Positions 54,150 through 63,046 of a DNA stretch of 64,000 nucleotides are shown here, one piece after another. Position 1 is the first letter of the stretch. Each line of letters opens with the position of its first letter. The stretch spans positions 558,001-622,000 of the forward strand of contig NZ_PISM01000022.1 in assembly GCF_002929225.1 (NCBI RefSeq), read 5' to 3'. The translations under genes and the position numbers were made by a program. The notes below the pieces were generated by a model that worked only from the letters and a program-made list of their open reading frames with translations, was not told where the DNA came from and made no database searches. This DNA is from Stutzerimonas kunmingensis. GTDB taxonomy: Bacteria; Pseudomonadota; Gammaproteobacteria; Pseudomonadales; Pseudomonadaceae.

Positions 54150-55222
54150 TCGCCCCTCCGCTTGATGAGGCCGATGACGCCCTTGGGCAGGTACAGGGTG
54201 ACGACGATGAACAGCGCGCCGAGGGCGAACAGCCAGTATTCGGGGAAGGCCACGGTGAACCAGCTCTTCATGCCGTTGACGAGGCCGGCGCCGAGCAGCG
54301 GGCCGATCAGCGTGCCGCGTCCGCCGAGGGCGACCCACACGGCGGCCTCGATGGATTGCGTCGGTGCCATCTCGCTGGGGTTGATGATCCCCACCTGCGG
54401 CACATAGAGCGCGCCGGCCAGCCCGCAGAGCACCGCCGACAGCGTCCAGATGAACAGCTTGTAGCCGCGCGGATCGTAGCCGCAGAACATCAGCCGGTTC
54501 TCGGCATCACGCAGTGCGGTGAGCACCCGGCCGAACTTGCTGCGTGCCAGGCGGAAGCCCAGGTACAGGCTGCCGACCAGCAGCGCCACGGTGGCGAGGA
54601 ACAGCGTGGCGCGGGTCGCCGGCGCCGAGATCGAGAAACCGAGGATGGTCTTGAAATCGGTGAAGCCGTTGTTGCCGCCGAAGCCGGTCTCGTTGCGGAA
54701 GAACAGGAGCATGCCGGCGAAGGTCAGCGCCTGGGTCATGATCGAGAAGTACACGCCCTTGATCCGCGAGCGGAAGGCGAAGAAGCCGAAGACGAAGGCC
54801 AGCACGCCGGGCACCAGCATCACCAGGCACATCGCCCAGAGGAAGCTCGAGGTGCCGTACCAGTACCAGGGCAGCTCGTTCCAGGCGAGAAAGCTCATGA
54901 ATGCCGGCAGGCCATCCCCCGCGCTCTGGCGCATCAGGTACATGCCCATGGCGTAGCCACCGAGGGCGAAGAACAGGCCGTGGCCGAGGGACAAGAGCCC
55001 CGCGTAACCCCAGACCAGATCCAGCGCCAGGGCGACGATGGCGTAGCAGAGGATCTTGCCCACCAGGGTCAGGGTGTAGGCCGAAACGTGCAGGGCATGC
55101 TCGGCCGGCAGCAGGTGCAGCAGCGGCATGGCGACGAGGACGGCCAGCGCCAGGCCGAGGGCGATGACCGTGGCTTTCGGCCCGGCTTTCTGCGCGGCGG
55201 TGAGGGTAAGTGGCTGGTTCAA
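54146..55222 (-). CDS. urtC: Urea ABC transporter permease UrtC
   Basis: A 358-residue LivM-type permease with about ten membrane segments; DLVWGYAGLLSLGHGLFFALGGYAMG is the characteristic helix-loop of this family, followed by GFTDFKTILGF and ALGGRGTLIGPLLGAGLVN. It overlaps both urtB (four bases) and urtD (four bases), so the three are translationally coupled. Confidence 0.96.
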
Positions 55223-56790
55223 TCGATGACCCTCCCCTTGAGAGCGAAGAGCCCCTGCGGACGCTTCTGGATGAAGAGGATGATCAGCGCGAGGATGAGG
55301 ATCTTGCCCAGCACGGCGCCGATCTGCGGTTCGAGGATCTTGTTGGCGATGCCGAGGCCGAAGGCGGCGAAGATGCTGCCGGCCAGCTGGCCGACTCCGC
55401 CGAGCACCACCACCAGGAAGGAGTCGATGATGTAGCTCTGGCCGAGGTCCGGGCCGACGTTACCGATCTGGCTCAGGGCCACGCCGCCGAGTCCGGCGAT
55501 GCCGGAACCCAGTCCGAAGGCCATCATGTCGATGCGCCCGGTGGGCACCCCGCAGCAGGCGGCCATGTTGCGGTTCTGCGTCACTGCGCGCACGTTCAGG
55601 CCCAGGCGCGTCTTGTTCAGCAAGAGCCAGGTCAGCAGCACCACGAACAGCGCGAAGCCGATGATCACCATGCGGTTGTACGGCAGCACCAGGTTCGGCA
55701 GCACCTGCAGGCCACCGGACAGCCAGGCGGGGTTGGCCACCTCGACGTTCTGCGCGCCGAACAGCACCCGCACCAACTGGATCAGGATCAGGCTGATGCC
55801 CCAGGTCGCCAGCAGGGTTTCCAGCGGGCGGCCGTAGAGGTGGCGGATCACCGTGCGTTCCAGCGCCATGCCGATCGCGGCGGTGACGAAGAAGGCCACC
55901 GGCAACGCCACCAGTGGGTAGAAGGCGAGGGCGTCAGGTGCGAGCCGGGCCATCAATATTTGCACCATGTAGGTGGAGTACGCGCCGAGCATCAGCATCT
56001 CGCCGTGGGCCATGTTGATCACCCCGAGCAGGCCGAAGGTGATTGCCAGGCCAAGCGCGGCGAGCAACAGGATCGAGCCCAGCGATAGGCCGCTGAAGGC
56101 CTGGCCGAGCAGTTCGCCGATCAAGAGCTTGCGCTTGACCTGGGCCAGGCTGGTTTCTGCGGCTTTGCGTACGGCGGCGTCGGTTTCCGCTTCATCGGCG
56201 AGCAGGTTTTCCAGCCTTACCCGCGCCAGCGGAGCACCGGTTTCGCCAAGCAGACGCACGGCGGCGAGGCGCACGGCCGGGTCGCTCGCGGTCAGCTGCA
56301 GGTTGGCTAGCGCCAGGGTCAGCGCCTCGCTGACGGCAGCGTCTTCCTCTACGTCCAGGCGCTGCTGGAGCAGCTCGAGCTGTTCCGGCTTGCCGCTGCG
56401 CTGCAGGCGCTTGGCCGCAGCGAGGCGCTGCGTCGGGTCTTCGGCGTACAGCTGGTGGCTGGCCAGGGTGGTGTTGAGCAGACCACGCAGGCGGTTATTC
56501 AGGCGCAGCTTCTTCGGCGTGCCGACCGGCTCGGCGTCACCTTCCAGGGCACGGTAGGCACCGTTTTCCTCGATAAAGGGCGTCTTGTTCTGGTCGATAG
56601 CCACGCGGCTGGCGCGTAGGGCCTCGATCAGTTCAAGACGCTCAGGGGCCGGCGCGTTGGCCCAGTTTTCCAGCAGCTTGGCTTGCTTGGCCGGGCTGGC
56701 CTTGGCGTAGTCGGCCGCGTCTCCGGCGTGGGCTGCGCAGGGCAGGGCCAGCAGGAGCAACAGGAGAATGCGGTACAGGGCAGTGTTCAT
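55219..56790 (-). CDS. urtB: Urea ABC transporter permease UrtB
   Basis: A 523-residue protein with a signal peptide (to about residue 21), a roughly 190-residue periplasmic helical-repeat region specific to UrtB (Ala/Leu/Glu-rich, HEAT-like), and a LivH-type permease domain with GLLGVINMAHGEMLMLGAY and GGVGQLAGSIFAAFGLG. It is preceded by 154 bases of intergenic repeat DNA after urtA. Confidence 0.95.
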   Translation of the reverse strand: MNTALYRILLLLLLALPCAAHAGDAADYAKASPAKQAKLLENWANAPAPERLELIEALRASRVAIDQNKTPFIEENGAYRALEGDAEPVGTPKKLRLNNRLRGLLNTTLASHQLYAEDPTQRLAAAKRLQRSGKPEQLELLQQRLDVEEDAAVSEALTLALANLQLTASDPAVRLAAVRLLGETGAPLARVRLENLLADEAETDAAVRKAAETSLAQVKRKLLIGELLGQAFSGLSLGSILLLAALGLAITFGLLGVINMAHGEMLMLGAYSTYMVQILMARLAPDALAFYPLVALPVAFFVTAAIGMALERTVIRHLYGRPLETLLATWGISLILIQLVRVLFGAQNVEVANPAWLSGGLQVLPNLVLPYNRMVIIGFALFVVLLTWLLLNKTRLGLNVRAVTQNRNMAACCGVPTGRIDMMAFGLGSGIAGLGGVALSQIGNVGPDLGQSYIIDSFLVVVLGGVGQLAGSIFAAFGLGIANKILEPQIGAVLGKILILALIILFIQKRPQGLFALKGRVID

Positions 56791-56870
56791 GTGAGTTTTC
56801 CCTAGCGGGCGCTCTCTTGGTGGAGCGTTTAGGCGGATGTTTCGTAGTGTCGGTCCGGTGGGTTTCTTGT

Positions 56871-56944
56871 CGTAGGGTGGGCTGTGTGATATCTGCTGGT
56901 GGACTGAAGCGGAATGCCGCCCGGCCCACCCTGCGGACCTACCC
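56871..56944. repeat. GTAGGGTGG-family repeat between urtA and urtB
   Basis: CGTAGGGTGGGCTG and CGGCCCACCCTGCGG form the arms of an imperfect palindrome with a longer central loop than the other copies. Confidence 0.7.
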
Positions 56945-58213
56945 TTAATTCGACTTCACCGCGTGATCCGGCTTCTTGTCGTTGCCTGGGATGTAAGGGC
57001 TCCATGGCTGCGCGCGGACCGGGCTTTCGGTTTCCCAGACCACCGAGAACTGTCCGTCGTCCTGGACTTCGCCGATCATCACTGGCTTGTGCAGGTGGTG
57101 GTTCTTTTCGTCCATGGTCAGGGTGTAGCCACTCGGCGCCTTGAAGGTCTGACCGGCCAGCGCGTCGCGTACTTTGCCGACGTCGGTGGTGCCGGCTTTC
57201 TCGACCGCCTGCGCCCACATGTGGATACCGACGTAGGTGGCTTCCATCGGGTCGTTGGTCACGGCCTTGTCGGCGCCAGGCAGGTTCTGGGCCTTGGCGT
57301 AGGCTTTCCACTTGCTGACGAAGGCTTCGTTGACCGGGTTTTCAACCGACTGGAAGTAGTTCCAGGCGGCCAGGTGACCAACGAGCGGCTTGGTGTCGAT
57401 GCCGCGCAGTTCTTCCTCACCGACCGAGAAGGCGACGACCGGAACGTCAGTGGCTTCCAGGCCCTGGTTGGCCAGCTCCTTGTAGAAGGGCACGTTGGAG
57501 TCGCCGTTGATGGTCGACACCACAGCGGTCTTGCCGCCGGCGGAGAACTTCTTGATGTTGGCGACGATGGTCTGGTAATCGCTGTGACCGAAGGGGGTGT
57601 AGACCTCTTCGATGCTCGATTCCGGCACGCCCTTGCTGATCAGGAAGGCGCGCAGGATCTTGTTCGTGGTGCGCGGGTAGACGTAGTCGGTGCCGAGCAG
57701 GAAGAAGCGCTCGGCGCCGCCGCCGTCTTCGCTCATCAGGTACTCGACCGCCGGGATGGCCTGCTGGTTTGGCGCCGCGCCGGTGTAGAAGACGTTCGGC
57801 GACAGCTCTTCGCCCTCGTACTGCACCGGGTAGAACAAGAGGCCGTCGAGTTCTTCATAGACCGGCAGTACCGACTTGCGCGATACCGAGGTCCAGCAAC
57901 CGAAGGTCACCGCCACCTTGTCCTGCGTCAGCAGCTGGCGGCCCTTTTCGGCGAACAGCGGCCAGTTGGAGGCTGGGTCGACCACCACCGGCTCGAGCTG
58001 CTTGCCGAGCACGCCGCCCTTGGCGTTGATCTCGTCGATGGTCATCAGCGCCATGTCCTTGAGCGAGGTCTCGGAGATGGCCATGGTGCCGGACAGCGAA
58101 TGCAGGATGCCGACCTTGATGGTCTCGGCGGCCTGCAGGGTGAACGGGAACAGGCCGCTGAGCATCAGGGCACTGGCGGCGAGGGTGGTCTTGATCAGAG
58201 GACGGCGTTTCAT
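56945..58213 (-). CDS. urtA: Urea ABC transporter substrate-binding protein UrtA
   Basis: The 422-residue periplasmic urea-binding protein starts at ATG 58213 (MKRRPLIKTTLAASA) with a Sec signal peptide ending TLQAAE. The mature part shows the type-I solute-binding fold: IKVGILHSLSGTMAISE, VTFGCWTSVSRKSVLPV, YEGEELSPNVFYTGAAPNQQ, and LGTDYVYPRTTNK. It leads urtABCDE behind a sigma-54 promoter and is probably the most expressed gene of the operon. Confidence 0.97.
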   Translation of the reverse strand: MKRRPLIKTTLAASALMLSGLFPFTLQAAETIKVGILHSLSGTMAISETSLKDMALMTIDEINAKGGVLGKQLEPVVVDPASNWPLFAEKGRQLLTQDKVAVTFGCWTSVSRKSVLPVYEELDGLLFYPVQYEGEELSPNVFYTGAAPNQQAIPAVEYLMSEDGGGAERFFLLGTDYVYPRTTNKILRAFLISKGVPESSIEEVYTPFGHSDYQTIVANIKKFSAGGKTAVVSTINGDSNVPFYKELANQGLEATDVPVVAFSVGEEELRGIDTKPLVGHLAAWNYFQSVENPVNEAFVSKWKAYAKAQNLPGADKAVTNDPMEATYVGIHMWAQAVEKAGTTDVGKVRDALAGQTFKAPSGYTLTMDEKNHHLHKPVMIGEVQDDGQFSVVWETESPVRAQPWSPYIPGNDKKPDHAVKSN

Positions 58214-58276
58214 TGTGGGGCTCCTTGGCTGTCCGTGCGCAACTGTGGGCTGAAAACATCGGAACGCCAGGAGCAA

Positions 58277-58293
58277 GGGCAGCATCCGTGCCA
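58277..58293 (-). promoter_or_regulatory. Sigma-54 (-24/-12) promoter of urtA
   Basis: On the minus strand the sequence reads TGGCACGGATGCTGCC, with a perfect -24 element TGGCACG, the GG-N10-GC spacing and CTGC at -12 (10 of 12 matches). Transcription would start near 58267, giving a leader of about 54 bases. Confidence 0.8.
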
Positions 58294-58359
58294 AATGGCG
58301 CAAAGCCTTATGGGGCGAGGCTTTGCGGCGATCTGTCGTTGTTTTGCCGGCCTTCGGGG

Positions 58360-58397
58360 TGAGCCATGCTGGTGCACGCGAAGGCCGGTGGTGCACC
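58360..58397 (-). promoter_or_regulatory. NtrC-like box and half-site upstream of urtA
   Basis: TGAGCCATGCTGGTGCA (58360-58376) matches TGCACYATNWTGGTGCA at 14 of 17 positions, about 68-85 bases upstream of the -24 element. A second TGGTGCACC half-site lies at 58389-58397. Confidence 0.62.
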
Positions 58398-58504
58398 GCT
58401 GGAGGCCGCTTTGCCCGATTTCAGTGCTGCACAGGAGGGCTCCGCCACTTGCGGCTGCCGAGCGTCACTTCTAGCATGGCCGGCCCGCATCGAGACCCGT
58501 CGCC

Positions 58505-59143
58505 ATGCCCCGCCCACCGCGTCCTCCATCCTCGCGTCCGCCTGCACGAACCGCGCGCCCGTCCGCGCCGCGGCGAGTGGCCAAGGCACCACCGAGCGAG
58601 CCACGCCTGTTGCTGCTGAACAAGCCGTTCGATGTACTCACGCAATTCAACGATGCCGATGGCCGCGCGACGCTGAAGGATTTCGTGCAGGTGCCGGGCG
58701 TCTACCCGGCCGGCCGACTGGATCGCGACAGCGAGGGTCTGCTGCTCTTGACCAACGACGGCCAGCTGCAGGCGCGTATCGCCGACCCGAAGCACAAGCT
58801 GCCGAAGACCTACTGGGTGCAGGTGGAAGGTGAGGTCAGCGCCGAGCAGCTGCAGCGCTTGCGCGATGGCGTCGAACTCAACGACGGCATGACCCTGCCC
58901 GCCGAAGTGCGGCAGCTGGACGAGCCCGAGCTTTGGCCACGCAACCCGCCGGTGCGCTTTCGCAAGAGCGTGCCGACCAGTTGGCTGGAATTGGTGATTC
59001 GCGAGGGGCGCAACCGCCAGGTACGGCGTATGACCGCGGCGGTAGGGCTGCCGACGCTGCGCCTGGTGCGGGTGCGCATCGGGCCGTGGGCGCTGGACGG
59101 CCTACAGCCTGGGGAATGGCGTGAAGTGCCGGCGCAGCTTTAG
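58505..59143 (+). CDS. rluE: 23S rRNA pseudouridine synthase, RluE type
   Basis: A 212-residue RsuA/RluE-family enzyme: basic Pro/Arg-rich N-terminal tail of about 30 residues, then LLLLNKPFDVLTQF, the catalytic Asp in AGRLDRDSEGLLLLTNDG, and the REGRNRQVRRMTAAVG motif. RluE modifies U2457 of 23S rRNA in E. coli. It has no S4 domain, consistent with RluE rather than RluB/F. The start is ATG 58505; the N-terminal tail is low in complexity, so a later start is possible. Confidence 0.92.
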   Translation: MPRPPRPPSSRPPARTARPSAPRRVAKAPPSEPRLLLLNKPFDVLTQFNDADGRATLKDFVQVPGVYPAGRLDRDSEGLLLLTNDGQLQARIADPKHKLPKTYWVQVEGEVSAEQLQRLRDGVELNDGMTLPAEVRQLDEPELWPRNPPVRFRKSVPTSWLELVIREGRNRQVRRMTAAVGLPTLRLVRVRIGPWALDGLQPGEWREVPAQL

Positions 59144-59163
59144 CGCGCCGGCGGTGCCTCAAC

Positions 59164-59382
59164 TCAGTGCGGGATGCCCTGAGACACTTCGATGATGTAA
59201 CCGATGACCGGCTTGGCAAGAAAGGCGAACAGGCACAGGCCCAGGCCGAGGAACAGGATGGCGGTGCCGAGACGGCCGGCCTTCGACTTCTTGGCCAGGT
59301 CCCAGATGATGAAGGCCATAAAGGCCATCAGCCCGCCGACGAGCACGATCATCATCCACTTTTCGAAAACTTCGGGCTCCAC
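59164..59382 (-). CDS. DUF2788 small membrane protein
   Basis: A 72-residue protein with two membrane helices (about residues 10-28 and 39-61), starting MEPEVFEKWMMIVLVGG. The basic loop KKSKAGRLG between them indicates both termini face the periplasm or outside. The sequence matches DUF2788. A plausible ribosome-binding site GGAGAT precedes the start. Function unknown. It is convergent with rluE. Confidence 0.85.
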   Translation of the reverse strand: MEPEVFEKWMMIVLVGGLMAFMAFIIWDLAKKSKAGRLGTAILFLGLGLCLFAFLAKPVIGYIIEVSQGIPH

Positions 59383-59557
59383 AGGGATCTCCTGAGTGAC
59401 TTCGAGGAATGCGCCCGTGGCAGGCCGGGCGCGAAAGCGGCGCAGTATACGCCGCCAGCAAGTGGCGCGTGTGCCACTGCTGGTTGGACGGTGGAGCTCG
59501 GAAAGCGTTCGGTTCGAGCCAGGCGGGCGCAGGTGCGGCTAAATGTCTCGCCTGCGC

Positions 59558-59950
59558 TTAGTAGCCGGCCTTGATCACATCGATGCCCTTGTTCAGCACC
59601 GTGCGCCAGGCCTGTAGGTCCTGTTGCTCCAGCTCCGGGTCATGCTGGCTGATGGTTTTCAGCAGGGCCGCGATCCACAGGTCGTAGAGCTCCGGACGAA
59701 TGTCCAGATGCTCGCGTGAATGGCTTTTGCCGAGCGCGCGGAGCTTGGTGTCCGGCATGCCGCGGGCGAATAGCACCAGGTTGAGAATGCCGGCGCGCAA
59801 CAGCTGTTTTTGCGCAGTCATGTCAGTGCGGACGAACTTCTCCCTTATCGCAGGCGAACTGGCGAGGAAGGAGGCATAGAAGTCATTGAAGAAATCAGGG
59901 CTGGCGCAGCAGCGGCCATAGCTCTGCATGACGCGGTTGGTGTCTTTCAT
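59558..59950 (-). CDS. Globin-family haem protein
   Basis: A 130-residue globin-like protein. Helix B/C region FFNDFYASFLASSPAIREKF, a distal-side helix, and the proximal helix GKSHSREHLDIRPELYDLW with His77 (or His81) as likely haem ligand. I place the start at ATG 59950 (MKDTNRVMQS), seven bases after AAGGG; in-frame ATGs upstream are less well placed. It looks like a single-domain bacterial globin, possibly oxygen- or NO-related. No partner gene is adjacent. Confidence 0.83.
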   Translation of the reverse strand: MKDTNRVMQSYGRCCASPDFFNDFYASFLASSPAIREKFVRTDMTAQKQLLRAGILNLVLFARGMPDTKLRALGKSHSREHLDIRPELYDLWIAALLKTISQHDPELEQQDLQAWRTVLNKGIDVIKAGY

Positions 59951-60114
59951 GGGCATTCCCTTGCACGAGGGCATTTTGCAGCGAGGCCCGCCGGTGAGCA
60001 GGCGATGGGCGGTCCGCCCCGGCCGGGATCATCCGTATGCGGGGCGGTGCAGAAAGGGGCGGATTATAGGCATTAACCTTTCGAATTGTGCGGGCGAAAG
60101 CTGTGAGCAGTGTC

Positions 60115-60594
60115 TCAGCTGCGCAAATGCTCCAGCGGCAGCTCCGTGCTCGACGATACCTGGCGCAACACGAAGCTGGAACGCACGCTGGAGACGCCTT
60201 CGATGCGCGTTAAGGTGCCGAGGAGAAACTGCTGATAGTGCTCCATGTCGGGCACCACGACCTTGAGCTGGTAGTCGGCGTCCATGCCGGTAACCAGGCT
60301 GCATTCGAGCACTTCCGGGCATTTGCCGATCACCCCCTCGAAGTGCTCGAAGCGCTCCGGTGTATGGCGGTCCATGCCGATCAGGACGTAGGCGGTCAGC
60401 GTCAGGCCGAGCTTCTTTCGGTCGAGCAGGGCAACTTGGCGGGCGATGTAGCCGTCGTCTTCCAGCTGTTTGACGCGGCGGGAACAGGGCGAGGGTGACA
60501 GGCCGATACGTTCGGCGAGGTCCTGATTGGAGATGCGAGCGTCGTGCTGCAATTCGGCGAGGATGCGTAGGTCGTAGCGGTCTAGTTTGCTCAT
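60115..60594 (-). CDS. Lrp/AsnC-family transcriptional regulator
   Basis: A 159-residue regulator with an N-terminal winged helix-turn-helix (LDRYDLRILAELQHDARISNQDLAERIGLSPSPCSRRVKQLE) and a C-terminal RAM ligand-binding domain (CSLVTGMDADYQLKVVVPD). The length fits Lrp-type proteins that respond to amino acids. It is divergent from an orphan + strand terminator region. Its target genes are not evident. Confidence 0.94.
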   Translation of the reverse strand: MSKLDRYDLRILAELQHDARISNQDLAERIGLSPSPCSRRVKQLEDDGYIARQVALLDRKKLGLTLTAYVLIGMDRHTPERFEHFEGVIGKCPEVLECSLVTGMDADYQLKVVVPDMEHYQQFLLGTLTRIEGVSSVRSSFVLRQVSSSTELPLEHLRS

Positions 60595-60939
60595 GAGGAG
60601 CTTCTTCCGATCGATGATTGCGCTAGATGATGAATTGTAGGATGGCAGTTGCGCAAGTGGCGCCTATATAAGCAATCTTCGCAATCCTGTGCCGGGTTTC
60701 CAGGCGTAAGCTTTATCTCAACTTCAGCCCCCGGCAGAAACGGACACGGCGCAGTATCCCCGCCGTGACCACCGAAGGTCTTACCAAGACCGACGGTCCG
60801 GGCCCCCGGTGCTCACGAGGCGCCGCGCGAAGAAGCCGTTACCATCGGCCAGACGAATCGAAGAGACCACGCCCAGGCGTGGTCTTTTTCGTTTTGGGCG
60901 TTGTGGTGGTGCCTTGGAAATGGAATCCGAAAACTCCAA
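60595..60939. other. Intergenic region with an orphan + strand terminator
   Basis: About 345 bases between the divergent Lrp-type gene and the convergent fieF end. It has no credible open frame, but carries an intrinsic terminator pointing right at 60864-60888. Inverted pieces such as GGTCTTACCAAGACC and GTCCGGGCCCCCGG just upstream suggest structured RNA. A small RNA or untranslated leader is the simplest reading. Confidence 0.5.
60864..60888 (+). terminator. Intrinsic terminator with no upstream gene
   Basis: GACCACGC pairs perfectly with GCGTGGTC around CCAG, followed by TTTTTC. No protein-coding gene on this strand precedes it. Confidence 0.8.
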
Positions 60940-61830
60940 TCACCGCTTCGGCGGCGCTACCTCAAGCGGATCGGCATGCACCAGCACCTCCGCATTCGGA
61001 TAGCGATCGTGAATCGCGTTCTCCACCGCCACACACAGATCATGCGCCTGCGACAGCGGTAGGTCCCCCGGCAGCTCGAGATGCAACTGCACGAACCAAC
61101 GGGTGCCGGAAATGCGTGTGCGGAAGTCATGGCAGCCATGCACGCCCGGCACTTCGCAGACCAGCTTCTGCATCTGCTCGCTGATCTCCGGCGACAGTTC
61201 GGTATCCATCAGCACCGCGCCGGCCTCACGGACGATGGTGATGGCGCTCCAGAAGATGTACAGCGCGATACCGATGCCGAACAGTGCGTCCAGTCGCTCC
61301 CAGCCGAAGCTGGCCAGCACCAGCGCGAGCAGGATGCTGGTGTTGAGCAAGAGGTCTGAACGGTAGTGCAGCGAATCGGCGCGTATGGCGGTGGAGCCGG
61401 TGAGCTTGACCACGTGGTGCTGGTAGCTCAGCAGGATGGCGGTCATCAACAGCGAGAAGATCATCACTGCGATACCCACGCCCTGCGCGCCCAGCGGTTG
61501 CGGGTTCAGCAGGCGGTCAACGCCCTGCACGCCGACGAGGATCGCGCTGACGCAGATGAACGCCGCCTGGCCGAGCCCGGCTAGCGCCTCGGCCTTGCCG
61601 TGGCCGTAGCGATGGTCGTCGTCGGCCGGGCGCAGCGAGTAGTGCACCGCGAGCAGGTTGAGCAGCGACGCGGCGCCGTCGAGCAGCGAATCGGTGAGGC
61701 CGGCGAGCAGGCTCACCGAGCCGCTCAGCCACCAGGCCACGGCCTTGCTCAGCGCCAGCAGGATCGCCGTCGCCAGGGCCGCAGCGGTCGCCCGGCGCAT
61801 GAGCCGGGCGTGGTCACGATTGATGCTCAT
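60940..61830 (-). CDS. Cation diffusion facilitator, FieF-like
   Basis: A 296-residue divalent metal/proton antiporter. Six membrane helices with the metal site pair DSLLD in helix 2 and ADSLHYRSD in helix 5 (the YiiP/FieF D-D-H-D tetrad pattern), then a cytosolic ferredoxin-like domain containing VHGCHDFRTRISG and VHADP, which carries further metal ligands. Members export zinc, iron(II) or cadmium. A His-containing loop DDDHRYGHGKAE sits between helices 2 and 3. Confidence 0.93.
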   Translation of the reverse strand: MSINRDHARLMRRATAAALATAILLALSKAVAWWLSGSVSLLAGLTDSLLDGAASLLNLLAVHYSLRPADDDHRYGHGKAEALAGLGQAAFICVSAILVGVQGVDRLLNPQPLGAQGVGIAVMIFSLLMTAILLSYQHHVVKLTGSTAIRADSLHYRSDLLLNTSILLALVLASFGWERLDALFGIGIALYIFWSAITIVREAGAVLMDTELSPEISEQMQKLVCEVPGVHGCHDFRTRISGTRWFVQLHLELPGDLPLSQAHDLCVAVENAIHDRYPNAEVLVHADPLEVAPPKR

Positions 61831-61855
61831 CGCTGGCCGTTATCCGCGCGAGTCA

Positions 61856-62272
61856 TCAGGCCGCAGGGCGCAGACCGAAGGCGGCCAGTTGCTCGACGCT
61901 GCCGCTGTGCTGGATCAGACGCGGATCGTCCAGCGGCAGGCTGCGGCCGATTTCCTTCTCGATGATGGCTTTCAGGCGGGCCTGATTGATCTGGCCGTCT
62001 GCGCCGATGGCTTCCTGCAGCTTTTCCGGGGCCATGGAGTACTCGTCGTCGGGCAGGTAGATCGCGCCGGTGGCGAAGTCGATGCCGAAGGCAATCAAGC
62101 CGGGGATGACGTAGAACAGCAGCCCGACCGCATTGAGCGCGGCGATGGCCGGGTCGATGCGGCCTTCGATCTGCCCGCGGCGATCCGGGTAGAACAGCGT
62201 GCCGCAGGCGGTCAGCTGGGTGAACAGGGAAGCGGCCAACACGCCGCCGATGATTCGGTTACGAGTACGCAT
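61856..62272 (-). CDS. Putative small lipoprotein
   Basis: A 138-residue protein starting at ATG 62272 (MRTRNRIIGGVLA) with a lipobox LTAC (Cys at about residue 23), then TLFYPDRRGQ. A central membrane-like stretch (ALNAVGLLFYVIPGLIAFGIDF) and a GAIYLPDDE segment follow. It may be both lipidated and membrane-spanning. The family is conserved in pseudomonads but I do not know its function. It lies 25 bases downstream of... fieF's start, on the same strand, so it may be co-transcribed with fieF. Confidence 0.72.
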   Translation of the reverse strand: MRTRNRIIGGVLAASLFTQLTACGTLFYPDRRGQIEGRIDPAIAALNAVGLLFYVIPGLIAFGIDFATGAIYLPDDEYSMAPEKLQEAIGADGQINQARLKAIIEKEIGRSLPLDDPRLIQHSGSVEQLAAFGLRPAA

Positions 62273-62486
62273 AAGGACCTCCTGGAAAAGTGGCGCAACT
62301 ATACAAGGCCGGAAGACAGCTGGATGATGTTTTCTCGATATCAGACCATGCCGCGGGCTCGGGTGTTCGGCGTGTTGCGCTGACGCATGGGGTGGCTTTA
62401 CCCAGTCCTTACCGAGGCCTGACGGACCGCTGCATCGGCCGGGCAGATAATCGCGCTGCGATTTCATCCCATCCCGGAGTTCAATC

Positions 62487-62987
62487 ATGTCCAGGTCACT
62501 GCCGCGCGCCGCGCTTGGCGCCGTTCTTTCCCTCTGCATCGCCTTGCCGGTCACCGCCGCACCACCCGGTCCCGGGCCGGGTGCGCATAGGGCGCCGGCC
62601 GGACCGGGGCCGCAGCATGTGCCGGGTCCGCGTCACGGCCACGGTCTGCCGGCCGGTGCGCGGGAAATCTGGATCGGCAGCATGCTCTACTTCATCGCCG
62701 CCGGTACCTATTACCTATGGAATGTAGAGCGCAATGTCTACGAGCCGGTCAGTCATCCGCCGCTGCCGGCCAGCGAGGCCTCGCGATATGATGTCATCGC
62801 CTATCCGGCCAAGGGCCAGAGCGCCGAGCAGCAGAGCCGCGACCGCTACGAGTGTCATATCTGGGCCGTGAGCCAGAGCGGTTTCGATCCGGCCAGCGCT
62901 CGGACGGCTCCGGCGGCGAGCGTTGCCGACACCTACAAGCGCGCCCTTGGCGCCTGCCTGACCGGACGCGGCTATAGCGTCAACTGA
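62487..62987 (+). CDS. Exported DUF6515-like protein
   Basis: A 166-residue exported protein with a signal peptide ending ALPVTAAP, then a Pro/Gly/His-rich low-complexity segment (about residues 26-58, GPGP and HGHG), one possible membrane-proximal patch IGSMLYFIAAGTYY, and a C-terminal motif DRYECHIWAVSQSGFDP...CLTGRGYSV shared with many exported proteins. The two Cys in this motif may form a disulphide. Function unknown. Confidence 0.78.
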   Translation: MSRSLPRAALGAVLSLCIALPVTAAPPGPGPGAHRAPAGPGPQHVPGPRHGHGLPAGAREIWIGSMLYFIAAGTYYLWNVERNVYEPVSHPPLPASEASRYDVIAYPAKGQSAEQQSRDRYECHIWAVSQSGFDPASARTAPAASVADTYKRALGACLTGRGYSVN

Positions 62988-63046
62988 TGCGCCCAGCTTC
63001 GGGCGGGCGCCTCGGTTGTTGAATCGTCTGCCCGAAGCGAGTGCCC

